From contig MU260074.1 of the NCBI GenBank assembly GCA_020310875.1, positions 440,501 through 504,500 of the forward strand: a stretch of DNA of 64,000 nucleotides. The letters are read 5' to 3'. The notes under the pieces were generated by a model. It did no database searches. It worked only from the letters and a program-made list of their open reading frames with translations, and was not told the origin of the DNA. Numbering within the stretch: the first letter of the stretch is position 1; every line of letters begins with the position of its first letter. The DNA comes from Ceratopteris richardii (Eukaryota > Streptophyta > Polypodiopsida > Polypodiales > Pteridaceae). The translations under genes were made by a program, and so were the position numbers. Positions 11,284-23,039 of this stretch are shown here, piece by piece.

Positions 11284-13140
11284 GTGAGAGTTGATCATCT
11301 CTCTAGGTTAACACATGGGGAACCACCTAGCGGAATACCCGACAATTTGCCAGACACTTACCTGTTAAATTTGGAAGTATGTCCTAAGTGGGTAGAAAAG
11401 CTAATTCCAATAGACACTCATGGACCAGAACACTCAATTAACAAGGAGATTAGAAAGGAAATTCTGCAATCGCATAACTTACACATTGTATGTAGAAGTG
11501 TGTACCATAAAGAACCCAACGGTGTATTGTCTAGATGTGTAGAAGAAGACGAACATAAAAACTTGATTGAATAAGCACACGTAAAAAAATGGAGAATGCA
11601 CAAGGAAAAAAATGGAGAATGCACGAGGGAACTCATGGAACTCTAAGAGAATTGAAACGATTAGGAGTCTATTGGCCTGATATGCCTAAGGGTTCATGAG
11701 TATGTTGGTAGTTGCACGAAATGTCAAGAAACCACTCTAGATGATCATACATCATTACCCTTCTCTACAATAGCACCCAACTAGAGTAAGACATTAGTGA
11801 AATTCTTAAAGACACGAGAGCATGAGGACGGAACCAGTTTAGCTAGGAAATGATCCCTAGAAAAAATAAGTAAGGACTAGATTATCATGGGGAGACAATT
11901 GTTCAAGAGAGGGAAGGATAATCAACTTTGACTATGTGTACACAAAGGAGAGTACTTATCCATATTAGAAATGGCACACGTAGGTGCTGTAGGAGGACAT
12001 TTCTCAGCCGAAAGAACTGTAAAAATGATCTTCTTTGCAGGCTTGTAGTGGACAACTCTACATATGGATGCAGACACCTACGTACGAAGTTGTGAGGCAT
12101 GCCAAAGAGCTAAATATCCTATTACATGAGATGACATGCCTTTAAGACCTATGGTTTGCATGGGAGCCTTTTCCAAATGGGGTATTGATTTCATAGGACC
12201 CATTAATCCACCAGCCAAAGGATCATACATTGAATATGTAATAGTAGTGATTGATTATCTGACTAAATGGGTAGAAGCAAAAACAACTCGAAAAAACAAT
12301 GCACAGACCACAGATAAGTTTCTTTTTGAGCACATGTATACTCGCTTTGGACTACCTATAGAGATGATGAGTGATCGAGGAACACACTTTATTAACAAAG
12401 TGATAGAGTCCTTGATGAATGAATTCTTAGTGATTCATAAAAAATCAGCCCCTTATCACCCTCAAGCCAACGATCAAGCCGAAAGTTCCAATAAAGTGTT
12501 GTGCACTATATTGACAAAGATAGTCAATAGTGGAAGGTCGGATTGGGAGAAACAACTGCCTCACACAATTTGGGCCTTCCATGTGGCTTACAAAACAACC
12601 ACTCAAACTACACCGTTCAACCTAGTGTATGGCCAAAATGCAATCCTGCCAATTGATTTTTTGGTGCCTAGTTAAAGAGTAGCACAACAATATGAATGGA
12701 TAGGACATGAGTTATCCAAGAAACTCGAGCAAATTGAGAAGCTACATGAGACAAGACTACAAGCTGTTGCAGGAATTTATGCCATGAAAAGCAGATAGAA
12801 AGCATATTATAATGTGAACATAAAAATAAAGGCCTAAAAGAAGGAGATTTAATCCTGGTGTATACTTTTAAGCAACATGCCAAGAAGCTACAGAAATGCA
12901 GATATGGACCCCTATAGAATTTCAACGAGTGGGGCAGTCAACCTAGCTACATTGAATGGAGATATACTTCCTAATTACATAAGTGGTTGTTGAGTAAAGT
13001 GATATATGGAACCATTGACAGATCAAATGTTGTCACGACTTGTAGGTGCACAAAACTGGAAAAAAGAAGAAGAGAGAATTCGGGAAGAAACAAGGCAAGA
13101 AGCCATAGAGCGTATTAACAGATGAAAAGAGTGAATAAAG
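11284..13140 (+). pseudogene. Element D integrase with two H2C2 modules (broken)
   Basis: Across several frames this region shows a worn first zinc module (SVYHKEPNGVLSRCVEEDEH to about 11570, then LKRLGVYWPDM near 11652). A second module follows near 11970-12110 (AHVGAVGGHFSAERTVK, YVRSCEACQRAKYP). The catalytic core is the 179-residue frame 12136-12675: WGIDFIGPINPP carries the first Asp, SDRGTHFINK the second Asp, and QAESSNKV the Glu. The usual NGQAE reads NDQAE. The C-terminal GPY-like part (GAVNLATLNGDILPNYISG) lies around 12930-12990. Integrase would insert the cDNA into chromosomes; stops in both zinc modules make this copy inactive. Confidence 0.85.
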
Positions 13141-13182
13141 CAAAGGGATGAACGATATTTACAAGGAGAAGAACCAATTCCC

Positions 13183-14307
13183 ATGGCCAACTACCAAGTT
13201 CACCAAGCCAACACTAGTAACCTTAGCATATCCCAACCATACTTAAACCTAGAGATTGGAACTATCGAATACCAGTTGATAGATGCATTGATAGACTCAG
13301 GAACAACAGTCAATTGTATACGACTAATGGGTATTACACATCTTCAGATGACCATAAAAACTACTAAAACTCATATGATAGGCATTGGGGGCCACATCAT
13401 AGAATGTATTAGAGAAGCCTCAATATCCCTCCACCTAGGAAATTCCACCATGGAGCAACGCATTGTGGTATGTAAAGATGATATTTAATATAAAACCTGA
13501 TCCTAGGACAAGATTGGATTGTTGAGAATGAAGTGAGCATTCATCTAGCTCAAGGATACATCTCAACCAAAATAGGGCATAAGGAAATTTTTAGCTTGTT
13601 AGAAGAAAGACTCCCTCACATGCATGAAGCAATCAAGCATGAGAAAGAAACCCTAGAAGAGGAGTTGGAAAACAAATAAATCAAGAGTTTGCCCAAAGAG
13701 TACCCTAAGAAAGGATTGACTACCAATACAAATGCATCAGTTGATGATGTACCTTCATTTCCCATGAACAGTGAATCCAAGAGAAAATGTGAAGACAACG
13801 CTCCTAAAGTTACCTACAACAAGGGCATAACATCCACGTAGAAGTCTACTACTCAATTACTACAACTAGAAAATGCTAATCGACACTGGGTTTGCAAGGA
13901 CCGAATGAGGGGATCAGAGAAGCAAACATCGATACAGGTCACTCAGCCTATGAAGGCAAGGGGAAACAACAAATTCTCTTCATTACAATCAGAACCAAAA
14001 AGACTTCTGAATATGGCTTCCGAAGTCATTGGTAGAAGCCCAAAAAACATGGCAACATATGTGGATTCCGAAGAAGGTCAGGAAGATTGCAAGTCAAGAG
14101 CAAAACAAGCAAGAGGAAATATTACGCTGACAAAGCAAGACCACGAAGCCCAAACAAGACCCACCAAAGGTACTAGAGGAACATGATATCAACCAATCAG
14201 ATTACAAGAAAGAAAGAGAAAAGGCCTAGAATACGACAAAACCAACAGAAGATGAAGCCTCAAAACTCAGCTACAGTATGGATATGGAGAACCAAGAGGC
14301 TACACGG
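13183..14307 (+). pseudogene. Element D second retropepsin-like domain after integrase (PR2)
   Basis: A 101-residue frame (13183-13488) has LIDALIDSGTTVNCIRL near residues 33-48, a proper D-S-G triad. After a frameshift the partner motif LGQDWI follows at 13504-13521. Spacing and sequence match the PR2 region of element F (LVDSGAATSAVRL, then LVLGQDWI). A coiled, charged stretch (KKEEERIREETRQEAIERI, about 13060-13120) precedes it, as in E and F. The decayed tail reaches a VWIWRTKRLHGEE end and a stop near 14307, again like F and E. Its role is unknown; it may process the polyprotein or be structural. It is not a recent copy of protease 1, which has a GRPWL motif. Confidence 0.7.
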
Positions 14308-14889
14308 AGAGGAATAATAGACTCAACAGGATTGCAATTGCAATCATGAAGAGTCCATTGCACCTAAAGTATGCATGCAAGGGCCACAATACGAGGCCAT
14401 GCATTCGGCACATGATATGTTCAAGAAAACTAGTGGTGCACATTTCCCACTTGGGAATAGATCCTAGATTCTACTTCCATAGGAATGAACCTACTGTGTA
14501 AATAAATATATGCTTCGGCTAAACTAACTCTTGTTTTCTTTCACGAATATGGATCAAAACACGGTAAGTGATCTTACTTACTTGAGTAAGGGGAAACAGA
14601 GTGACACAATAAGCAATATATCACTGAGACGCACATAACTCACGACATACCTTCTATAAGAAGTTGATGTTCTCCTTATTACAAGTGCAGATGACTTATG
14701 AGGACTCTGAGACGAATATTCAAGAAGAGGTGCTAGAATTTCCCTTAAAAAGTGTGACTAAAGCAAAAGTATGTTCTTAGTAACAATCAAGATTATGGGC
14801 ACAGACCATCCGTTCCTAGTGATGTCCCAAGATTTTAAAGTAGTGCATGAACTTCCATCGATTGTAGACATTATGAAGAAAGCTGGTAT
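14308..14889 (+). other. Unrecognised tail of element D
   Basis: About 580 bp with no clear gene. One plus-strand frame from about 14550 to 14905 can be read with a handful of stops and ends in a stretch including FLVTIKIMGTDHPFLVMSQD. I do not recognise it. A 3' LTR for D would be expected around here but is not seen. Confidence 0.4.
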
Positions 14890-15310
14890 TCAGAAGTACT
14901 TTGATATCCCAATCTACAAAGACTATAGCATTATCTTCTACTAAAGTTGAGTACAAATCTGCATGTGTTGTAGCATGTGAAGCAATGTGGTTGAGGAGGA
15001 TCCTATGTCACATAGAAATACAAAGAGAGGAGGCTACAAAGTTTAAGTATGACAACCAAAGTTGCATGGCCATTGGCAAGAATCCTATTTTCCATGCACA
15101 TACCAAGCACATAGAGACTGAGTATCACTATATGCATGATTTGATTGAGGACGGGGTCATGGAGATAAGCTATTGTCCTACTAAAGTGAATGGAGCAGAC
15201 ATCCTCACCAAGGCTCTTGGGAGAGAGAAAATTCTTTGACACTTTCCAAAGCTTGGGATTGGACCAAGGAGGTAGTTCACCATAGTTTGGACATTGAGAG
15301 GGGGGGTTTA
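14890..15310 (+). pseudogene. Copia RNase H fragment (element H)
   Basis: The plus strand encodes the end of a copia RNase H: TIALSSTKVEYKSACVVACE, then MWLRRIL, DNQSCMAIGKNPIFHAHTKH, YHYMHDLIEDGVMEISYCPT and ADILTKALGREK. The stop is at 15237-15239, with weak homology continuing for about 30 codons. It is a different family from B and C, judging from the divergent linker residues. A G-rich purine run at about 15295-15308 follows, in the place where a polypurine tract often sits. RT and everything upstream are missing, because the fragment starts abruptly next to the tail of D. Confidence 0.8.
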
Positions 15311-15697
15311 GATATGATCAAAACTCCCCCCTCATGTGACCACAAATGATCCATCATTCTCTAAGTTGTAAGGTCCCCATTATGAGGAGAAGCCATTATG
15401 AGAGCCTTGATATTTGTAGAACCCTAATTTCTAAGTTAGATGAGCTCTATGTGTGACCATTGATGGTTATAGATGATCTTTGTGAGCCTAGCCATTAGGT
15501 TAGGCAGGGCATAAACTTTCAAACAATTAGGTTGCAATTCAAGGTGAAAATAAAGGCCTTGTGGCATCAGGTGGTTTCCCCATAGAAACTTAATGGGGGG
15601 AGTGCAAAGGGGGGCTTGCCCTCTTTTGCAAGGTCCGAGGGGCCTATCCCCCTAGCTCGTAGGGCCAAGAAGATAGGACTTCTACTCATGGAGATAT

Positions 15698-16030
15698 TGT
15701 TGGATTGTATATTTTGCCGATGATTCTATATCTCATGACTGCATTTATCTATATTGACTCCCTTCGTAAAGGTTATATATGCACGACCGAGGTTGAGCTT
15801 TACATAGCATTGTGTACTAGTAAGCCCTTCATCTAGAGTCTATCTAGATCTTCATCTAAGCTCCACATTGGGAGAGCACGGGTGGAAAACACTATCGTTG
15901 TAATAATTGCATCACACTCTGCAATCTAAGAATTTGAGTTCTATATCTTTTAGTCTGTGTCTATCTTTGTCTATGTTTTTCTCTCAACTCTATCTATTGG
16001 TCTATTCCGATGTGCTGCTATTTTCTTACA
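15698..16030 (+). repeat. Possible LTR of copia fragment H
   Basis: A 333-bp candidate beginning TGTTGGATTG and ending TTCTTACA, with a TATATA-containing stretch near 15775 and a T-rich end, lies about 390 bp after the RNase H purine run. No second copy exists in the window and the spacing from the purine run is long, so this is a weak call. Between 15311 and 15697 I see only non-coding 3' sequence. Confidence 0.3.
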
Positions 16031-16927
16031 ATGTACCTTGTGTGTCTTGGCATGTCAAAAACTGAAGTTATCCAACTAGAGAGTTAGAAACAAATCTTGA
16101 TCAAAAGCACATCATTTGCACACTTATCGATCCTCAACGTTGGGAGAATAACTCTTGCATTCTTTGGGCTTGGACACTAAAAAGTGGACAGAAACCAAAG
16201 AAAACCAAAATTCCAACAATAGTGATACCAAAGGTAAAACAAAGCCAACAGAAAGCAAATGAAGAATTTGAACATTTGAGCTATATCTCAAATGAAGAAG
16301 ATCGCAATTTGTAATCCACCAATAATATAGTAATTGATATTGATCATATTTAAAGATCACTATTTTTCTTTTAATGCATCCATGATACTATTTTGCATAA
16401 CTATTTGAAAATGATTCCTATGTTATTATTGTAATACGTCATCCTGAAGTTATGATTCTTTCCAACACTCTTATCTCATCTCAATTTCATAGATATTGGT
16501 AGTCCTCTTGTGTGCAATATATGGAATGTTGGAAGGAGGTAAATCCTCCCAAGCTTGAGTTTTCTTTGGCTTTGCTAACTTTTTATGCTGCAAGAATCAA
16601 TGTCAATTAGATGGGTTTGCTAACTTTTATACAAGGATTAATATCCACTAGTTGGATCTCCATTAGAACCAATGTTATTCACTACAAAGGGATAGTATTG
16701 ACTACATTTACTCAGATGGATTGCAATGATGTATTAAATTTGTTAAGGGGTTTCTAAACACCATAGAACTATGAGATCATTCTATCAACCATAAATTTAT
16801 AGTTAGCTAGACATTAAATCTATTTAGGTGTGTCCAAACACTAGATGTTTTTGAGATAAGTTGCTCTAAATGGATAGTTATAGGTTCAATGATACTCTCT
16901 CATCATTTAATAAAATTCTATGTTATT
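16031..16927. other. AT-rich non-coding stretch
   Basis: About 900 bp with no reading frame of note, no LTR ends and no repeat that I can see. Confidence 0.6.
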
Positions 16928-17052
16928 TATAGATTTTGAGTTTTGTTGAAGTCATTATGATCTTCTATTTTGAAGATATTCATTGAAATGTTGGATTTAT
17001 ACACACACACACATGTTGGATGTAGATTTTGAGTTTTGTTGAAGTCATTATG
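16928..17052. repeat. Partial tandem repeat hosting element E
   Basis: A 31-bp block ending TTGAAGTCATTATG occurs at 16928-16958 and again at 17022-17052, giving a 94-bp period. What follows the first block (ATCTTCTATTTTGAAG...) reappears after the right LTR of E at about 32924, where the second unit should continue. A short CA run lies at 17001-17013. Element E therefore landed inside the second unit of a short tandem repeat. Confidence 0.8.
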
Positions 17053-17872
17053 TGTTAGAAGAAGTATTTTTGATGAAAAAATAATTGTAAAATGCCAAAA
17101 AATTGTAAAAATATTTATGCAAATGATGTAAAAAGGAGGAAGAGTCTTCCTCATATAGATTAGAATCATATATAATTTTTTCTAGAATTTTTGGAAACTC
17201 CTAGATAGCATATTTTTAGATTAGAAGGGAAAATGACTAAAATTCAAGTGTGAAAAGGGACACTTGAAAATGTATAAAAGATAATTTCCTCTATTTTGAG
17301 AGGGTTGGTTATTTGTATTTGATGCTATCCAAGCAAAGAGAGGAGTTTCTTGCAAAAAATTGTGATTCTTCTTTTTGTGTAAATTTCTTTGATTTGTTGG
17401 GTCTATTCTATGTGTATCCATGGAATTTGCAAGCTTCTATTGTGTATTTCTGATGAATGTGTATGAAGAGAGTTGATTCATGATGTATTGAGTGAAAATT
17501 TGTTGAAGAATGATGCTGGAGATGAAAATCGTCAGTTTCCACAGAATCGCGATTGTCTCGTCTGGAGGTTACAGGTATCATTTTGGAGATTTGACTTCAT
17601 GATTCTGTTCTGCTGAGAAAATAACACACTTTAAACACCAAGATGATTGGAAATGATGTACTATTGCTCAAGATAATCAAAACCCTAGAAATTCTGCTTC
17701 ATCTTCATTATTTCTCAGAAATCCAGCCAGTTTTCTCTTATTTCTTGGATTCTATCATCTAGAAGGGGTTGTGGTCTCTTGTATACTTCCAGGATTGACA
17801 AATATAAGATGCATTGTTGATTCTTTATGCTAAATGATTGGAGAGGACAACTCCAAAGGGTAACAACAAACA
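17053..17872 (+). repeat. Element E 5' LTR
   Basis: 820 bp beginning TGTTAGAAG and ending AACAAACA, matching 32101-32919 along its whole length with about 30 differences. It contains a palindrome AATCGCGATT at 17545-17554 that recurs in the leader. The primer-binding site begins 6 bp after its end. Confidence 0.93.
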
Positions 17873-17877
17873 TTTTT

Positions 17878-17895
17878 TGGCATCGTTGTCGGGGA
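17878..17895 (+). other. Element E primer-binding site (tRNA-Asp-like)
   Basis: TGGCATCGTTGTCGGGGA lies 5 bp after the LTR. It closely resembles the TGGCGCCGTTGYCGGGGA sites of Athila-type elements, which pair with the 3' end of tRNA-Asp. It would prime minus-strand DNA synthesis. Two or so positions differ from the canonical site. Confidence 0.8.
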
Positions 17896-19667
17896 GTATA
17901 GCAAAAGCTTCATTGAAGTTGGACCTTGTTGGATCTTCTATTGTTGATGGTATTGAACACATTGAAAAGGTAATACTCGTTAATCAAGAAATGGAAACAT
18001 GAAAAGGTAGATTTCTTTGTTTGTCTTTTGGGAAAAGAAAGCAATAGATAATGTTTTGAGAATAAGAAGTGTTGAAATTCTTGCAAAAAGTTGATAGTTG
18101 CTCATATCATTTTTTGGAAGTAAAGTGCAGGTGTGTGAAAAACTGAATCAAGAAAGCTGAAGATAAGGTAAAATGTGTCTATCATTGCATTTGTAGAGTG
18201 CTTTTTGACCAAATACCAAGAAAAATTATTGATCTTGGGAAGATGACATGATTGCATTGAGGAAAGTCAAGTAAAGTAGCTAGATGCAAGTAGATAAGAT
18301 CTATTTGTTAACCAAGGCAAAGCAATAATCTTGAGAAAAGTTTATTTGCATCTTGAAAAGAAAAATGTTTGAGTTTATCCTTGCAAAAATTGAAATTTAC
18401 ACTTCTTAGCATGTTTTTCCTTGGGAAATTTTGCTCAAGAACTGTTGAGATAGCAAAGCATAAAGGAGTATAACCAATCAGGAAATACAGAATCAATAGA
18501 TCACTAAAACAAGAAACCTTAAGTAAAGTGTTTACCTTAATTTAGGGCAAAATACTAAAAAAAAATTCATAAAAGCCATTAAAACATTCAAACAAAATTC
18601 TTTTTTCCTTAGGAAGTTGGATTGAAGTGTTGTTGTCATGAGGAAAGGTTAAAAAGTGAAAAGAAAGCCAAAAAATTGGACGTTTAGAAAAACACGATTC
18701 TCTTCACAGGATCGCTAATTTTTCTTGATGGTGTAAAATTGCAGGTGACATGTGATTTGGAGTTGGTGAAGAATCTTGAAGAGGATTAAGAGGAGAAAAG
18801 ACTTAAAATTGCAAAAACAAGAAGTATAGAAAAAATACAATTCTCTGCACAGGATCGCGATTCTCTGTAAAAGGAAAAAATTTTAATTATTGTGCACATT
18901 TGGGTTTGTGGTAGGTAATTGTAAGAGACTTCACTAAGTTGAGCAAGTAAGGAAAATCAAATTTTAAAAAATCAGTTAGGATTGAGCATCAAGTGGATAA
19001 AGTGGAAATTAAGTACAGAATCGTGATTTTCACTAGTGGATAATGGGAGTGACCAATGATGAAAAGTTAGGAATTGTGGATTAAAACCATAAAATTGTTG
19101 AAGAATAAAAATTGGATAAGAAAAAAGTCAAAATTCTGAGGAAATTGCACAAGGTCGCGATTGTGTGAACACTATAAAAACATGGAATCTCAGAAGAAAA
19201 CTTATTTGAGTGAGGAAGAGAGAGAGGGAGAGCAAGAACAAAATTGCGATCGTCTGCAACCATAAGTTTTTGGAGATTTTTGTATCAAGCAAGCAACGTA
19301 AGGAAGCCTCAGTACATTTTTTTGCATTTCTTCAAATTTTATAGGAAGATTAAAGCACAAAAACACATAAAATAGCAAAAACACAAAATCGCGATGTTTT
19401 TTGAGTTTTCAGTGGAAAAAATAATGATTTTGATTAAATTTTTTCATTGCATGTTAAACAGTTACTAAGGCGATTCTATTGAAGAAACAAAAAGTTGAAA
19501 ATCAAGACCTCAAAAAATTTTTAAATCTAAATAGAATCGCGATTCTGTGAGCAATCACAACATCGCAATTCTCTGAAACAAAGCACAAAATTGCGATTCC
19601 CAGAGCACGATTTTCATAAGAGAATCATGTTTCTAACGATTGTGAGCAATCACGATCGTTTGGGAAC
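17896..19667 (+). other. Element E long untranslated leader
   Basis: 1.8 kb without a convincing coding frame, between the primer site and the hairpin array. Short palindromes built on ATCGCGAT, such as AATCGCGATT at 19535-19544 and a GGATCGCGATTCT near 18848, are scattered through it, together with single-arm variants. They become denser toward the array. Packaging and dimerisation signals of gypsy elements usually lie in this position, but none can be pinpointed. Confidence 0.6.
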
Positions 19668-20029
19668 AGAATCGTGAAAAACATGATTCCCATCATAGAA
19701 TCATGGAAAACACGATTCCCATCAGAGAATCGTGGAAAACACGATTCCCGTCACAGAATCGTGGAAAACACGATTGTCATCGCAGAATCGTGGAAAACAC
19801 GATTCTCATCACAAAATCGTGAAAAACACGATTCTCATCACATAATCGTGAAAAACACGATTCCCATCACAGAATCGTGGAAAACACGATTCTCATCACA
19901 AAATCGTGAGAAAAACACGATTCTCACAATAGAATCGTGAAAAACACGATTCCCATCACAGAATCGTGAAAAACACGATTCTCATCATAGAATCGTGAAA
20001 AACACGATTCTCTCCACAGAATCGTGAAA
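19668..20029 (+). repeat. 29-bp tandem array of potential hairpins before gag
   Basis: Twelve units of 29 bp (one of 31 bp) plus a partial thirteenth. The unit core is AATCGTG, a 4-5 base loop of mostly A, then CACGATT, followed by a CCCATCACAG-like spacer. Each core is a 7-bp inverted repeat, so the RNA could form a row of small hairpins. The array ends 8 bp before the gag ATG at 20038. Because 29 is not a multiple of 3, it also reads as an open frame with a 29-residue period (19674-19940), which I regard as a by-product. Confidence 0.92.
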
Positions 20030-20037
20030 TTAATTGA

Positions 20038-22493
20038 ATGATCCTTAGGTCTGGTAATATATTGCACACACATTCTAAGCAAGAGCTAGTAAGAAAGGAC
20101 GTAGAGCCAGTGATAGGAGAAGTGCAAGAAAAAGATTTCGGGCAACAAATTAACATGGAGAATTTAAATGAAACCAATGAATTCTCTGAAGCTGGTGATT
20201 ACAGAAACATTCTCAAATACATGTATACAAATAGGTTTGGAACCTATGTATATCAGGATGGAATGCATAAGTTCCTCATCAGATTGAGAAACTTAGAGGT
20301 TCCCCTGAACATAACACCAGTAGCACAATTCAAGGATGGTAGATATGAGGATAGGCAAGGATGTGTATACATCTTCTCACAAGACCCAGAAAATTCTAAT
20401 GACCTAGGGCAATGTGCAGACAAGAGACCTTGGGAACAAAACCTAGGGCAACCAGATTTGCCAAGACCACATGAAACTTACAATAATAGTGAACAACAAC
20501 AAGGTAGGAGAACACATACTTCCCCAAACCCTTTTGAAAAAGAACCAAAAGGATCTAATGACTTTCCTTTGAGAAGAAGACATCATTGGCAAAATCAAGG
20601 CAAAATGCTTAGACCCTATCAAGTAGCCAAGTGCATGAAAAATCAATATGAAGGATATTCTGATCTTCATGCCCATGCTGCGAAATTTAGACAATTAATT
20701 AGAGCAGAAGAAGTAGAGGATTACAAAGTCCAATTTGAGGCATTTGGTTTAACCCTAACAGGACCTGCATTATCTTGGTTCATTCCCTTGAGAAAGGAAA
20801 TGTACCCAGAGATTGAATCCTTCCATGAAGCCTTCATAGGGGAGTTATCAAAAACTGGAATAAAACATAGCACAACTACCTTGATACATAGCTTTAAATA
20901 GCAAAAAGATGAAAACGTCAGAGAGGCAGCCAGGAGATTCAAGAAGTATATTGATAGATGTCCCAGAGAGGAGGTACCATCCATGGCAAGACAAGTATCC
21001 CTATTCATAGAAGGATTAAGAAGTGCCCAATTAAGAACCTTGGTGTATTATAGGAGATGCCCTGACCTAGGAGCATGTGTGAAGGGGGCAGGAGGATAAC
21101 AGAGGACAATACTTGTTAGCATTTGATCAACCTAGAACAAATGAAGATAAAATCCCACCAGCAGAAGAATTGGCACAAGCCATTGCTAAAGCCCAAGAAG
21201 TTAGCACCAAAACAAATTTGATAAACACCAAGATAACAACAAATAAAAAATGCTAATTGTGGAGAAAATCATTTGGTACAACAATGTCCATATAAAAAAC
21301 CACAAGATTTGCAAGATACGAAAACATTCAAATACTGTACACTAGAAAGAAAATGGACAAATCATACCAGAGAAGAATGCCTCTACAATAAACAACCCAT
21401 TAAGGAGAGAGAATATGCAAACCAAAGAGAATCTAGGTTCATTGAGCAACCAAGACACGTACTTGGGCAACAACCTCCATTACCAACAAATGTGGTACCA
21501 ATCAAATACACACCAATAGAAGAGGGAAACTCAAGAATAAGATCCCCTTATAAAGAAGATTATTATTGGAATGAAGGATATCGGGAAGAGTGGGAGGGAT
21601 ATGAGATGAAAGAACCAGAACTACAAGCCCTAGATTTGGGGAATGGGAGAATTGAGGTGGATATAGCCACATTCATGTATATAACCGATAATTATATGTC
21701 CAATCAGAAACCTCAGTTCAAAGGGAGCCAAAAGATAACTTGTTATAGATGTGGGGGAGAACATTTCATTAGAGACTGTCCACAACCTCCTACACTAAGA
21801 ATAGAAGGAGCCTATTGCAAGGATTGTGGCAGGGAACATTTAATAAAGGATTGTCCAAGAAATACTCAAAAACAACAAAATACATCTAATAACATACCAT
21901 TGAAAACAATCAACATCATGGAGCAAGAAGAAGTGAGTGACCTTGACCAAGTAAATGTAAATGCTATAACAAGGGCATAAACTAAACAACAAGAAGCAAC
22001 TAAAGAACAAAATAAGAGTTCAGTTTCAAAGGTGAAGAAAAATAGACAAAAAGGGAAATGGGAAAGGAAAATGAGAATGGGTAAAAGTTTGGAAGAAGTG
22101 GAACAGTCAAACCATAGTCCACCTCAAAAGACACAAACCCAGCCAGAGATAAGAAATTCACAGAGTCTAGACACCTTGATAAAAGCATACAAGGGAAGAA
22201 TTCAAGAAGGACCAAATCCTACAGACCATGTAATGGCTTATCCTATGCCGGATATAGAGCATGAAAGGATGCAAAAATGCAAACAAATCATACAAGAAGC
22301 ACAACTCAAACTGGGGGAATTTGACAATTCTCAAACAACAGTTGGGGAAACAAAGGCAACAAGAACAAGGAAAATTACTGATCAAGACGATAACTCACAA
22401 ATTACATTCCAGGTAAATATAAATAAACAATGTACAATCTTATACCACATCACAATGGAGGAATTGGTAAAACAGAATCCTCACTTACAATAA
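20038..22493 (+). pseudogene. Element E gag (interrupted)
   Basis: The ATG at 20038 starts MILRSGNILHT, a beginning seen in Athila-like gags. The capsid-like core covers HAAKFRQLIRAEEVEDYKVQ and LTGPALSWFIPLRKEM to the in-frame TAG at 20899-20901, and continues in the same frame (RRFKKYIDRCPREEV) to about 21100. After a frame change, 21273-21980 carries two zinc knuckles, CYRCGGEHFIRDC and CKDCGREHLIKDC, both CX2CX3HX4C with one residue fewer than standard before the His. A basic and acidic linker (22032-22493) ends at a TAA just before the protease frame. Gag would form particles around the RNA. At least three breaks prevent full-length product. Confidence 0.82.
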
Positions 22494-22496
22494 AAA

Positions 22497-23039
22497 ATGA
22501 AAAAATGGGAAGCAATACCAGAGAATCTTGATCCACAGCCACAAGAATTGGAGGAATTGTGGTACATTCCTATTGATAAGATAGGAGGATATTGTGAAGG
22601 AGAAGAGGGAAACTCAACCCTAAAAATACAATTTGGTAAAAATTATGCCAAAGCTATATTGGATAGTGGATCAGGTGTGGCCATCATGACTAAACAAACT
22701 TGGGAAAGATGGGGAAAAAAAGAATTAATACCCACTAAAATGAGATTGCAACTTGCAGATGGACACATAGAAAAACCCCTAGGAATATGGGAAAATGTGA
22801 TTGTGGACATATGTGGAATAGAAATAGAGCATACTTTTCCCATCGTTGAATTTCCACAATCCACGTCATATGAAATTATCCTAGGAAGACCATTAATGAG
22901 ACAAATGCAAATTGTGCAAGATTGGGGTAATGATTGCCTATACCTTCAGAGCAAAGGAAGGATAACCAGAGTGAATCTAAGAAATGGTCATTATTGTGAT
23001 ATATCCCCTCAAGAATGGTTCAAAATACATCAAAATTAG
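22497..23039 (+). pseudogene. Element E protease 1
   Basis: The 180-residue frame has AILDSGSGVAIMTKQTW with the catalytic D-S-G at residues 56-58, and IILGRPLMRQ about 90 residues later, the LGRP motif of Athila/Tat retropepsins. The triad is intact, so this domain alone could be functional. It is in the same frame as the end of gag but separated by a TAA at 22491-22493. A stop at 23037-23039 cuts it from the linker to RT, where FKDEEFEPYG and NEEGYDVFHIG (to about 23340) are recognisable equivalents of element D's linker. Confidence 0.85.

Larger units (their letters stand above)
6172..14880 (+). mobile_element. Ty3/gypsy element D, degenerate, 3' LTR not found
   Basis: The order on the plus strand is LTR, gag, zinc knuckles, protease 1, RT, RNase H, integrase, second protease-like domain. 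This is the same order as in elements E and F. Many stops and frameshifts make it a fossil. A 3' LTR matching 6172-6778 is not visible; the element seems to be cut off by the copia fragment starting near 14890. Athila/Tat-like integrase motifs (WGIDFIGPINPPA, IDYLTKWVEAK) and the GRPWL protease motif place it in the non-chromoviral branch. Confidence 0.8.

Noticed and set aside
15003-15242. Antisense 79-residue frame over the copia RNase H fragment
   Set aside because: The plus strand has clear RNase H motifs over the same bases; the antisense frame is incidental.
19674-19940. 88-residue open frame over the hairpin array
   Set aside because: It is open only because the 29-bp period cycles through three frames without a stop. 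The 29-residue protein period is a by-product; no evidence of translation.
19668-20029. CRISPR-like appearance of the 29-bp repeats
   Set aside because: Units are head-to-tail without unique spacers, imperfect, and sit inside a plant retrotransposon leader. It is a minisatellite of inverted repeats, not a CRISPR array.
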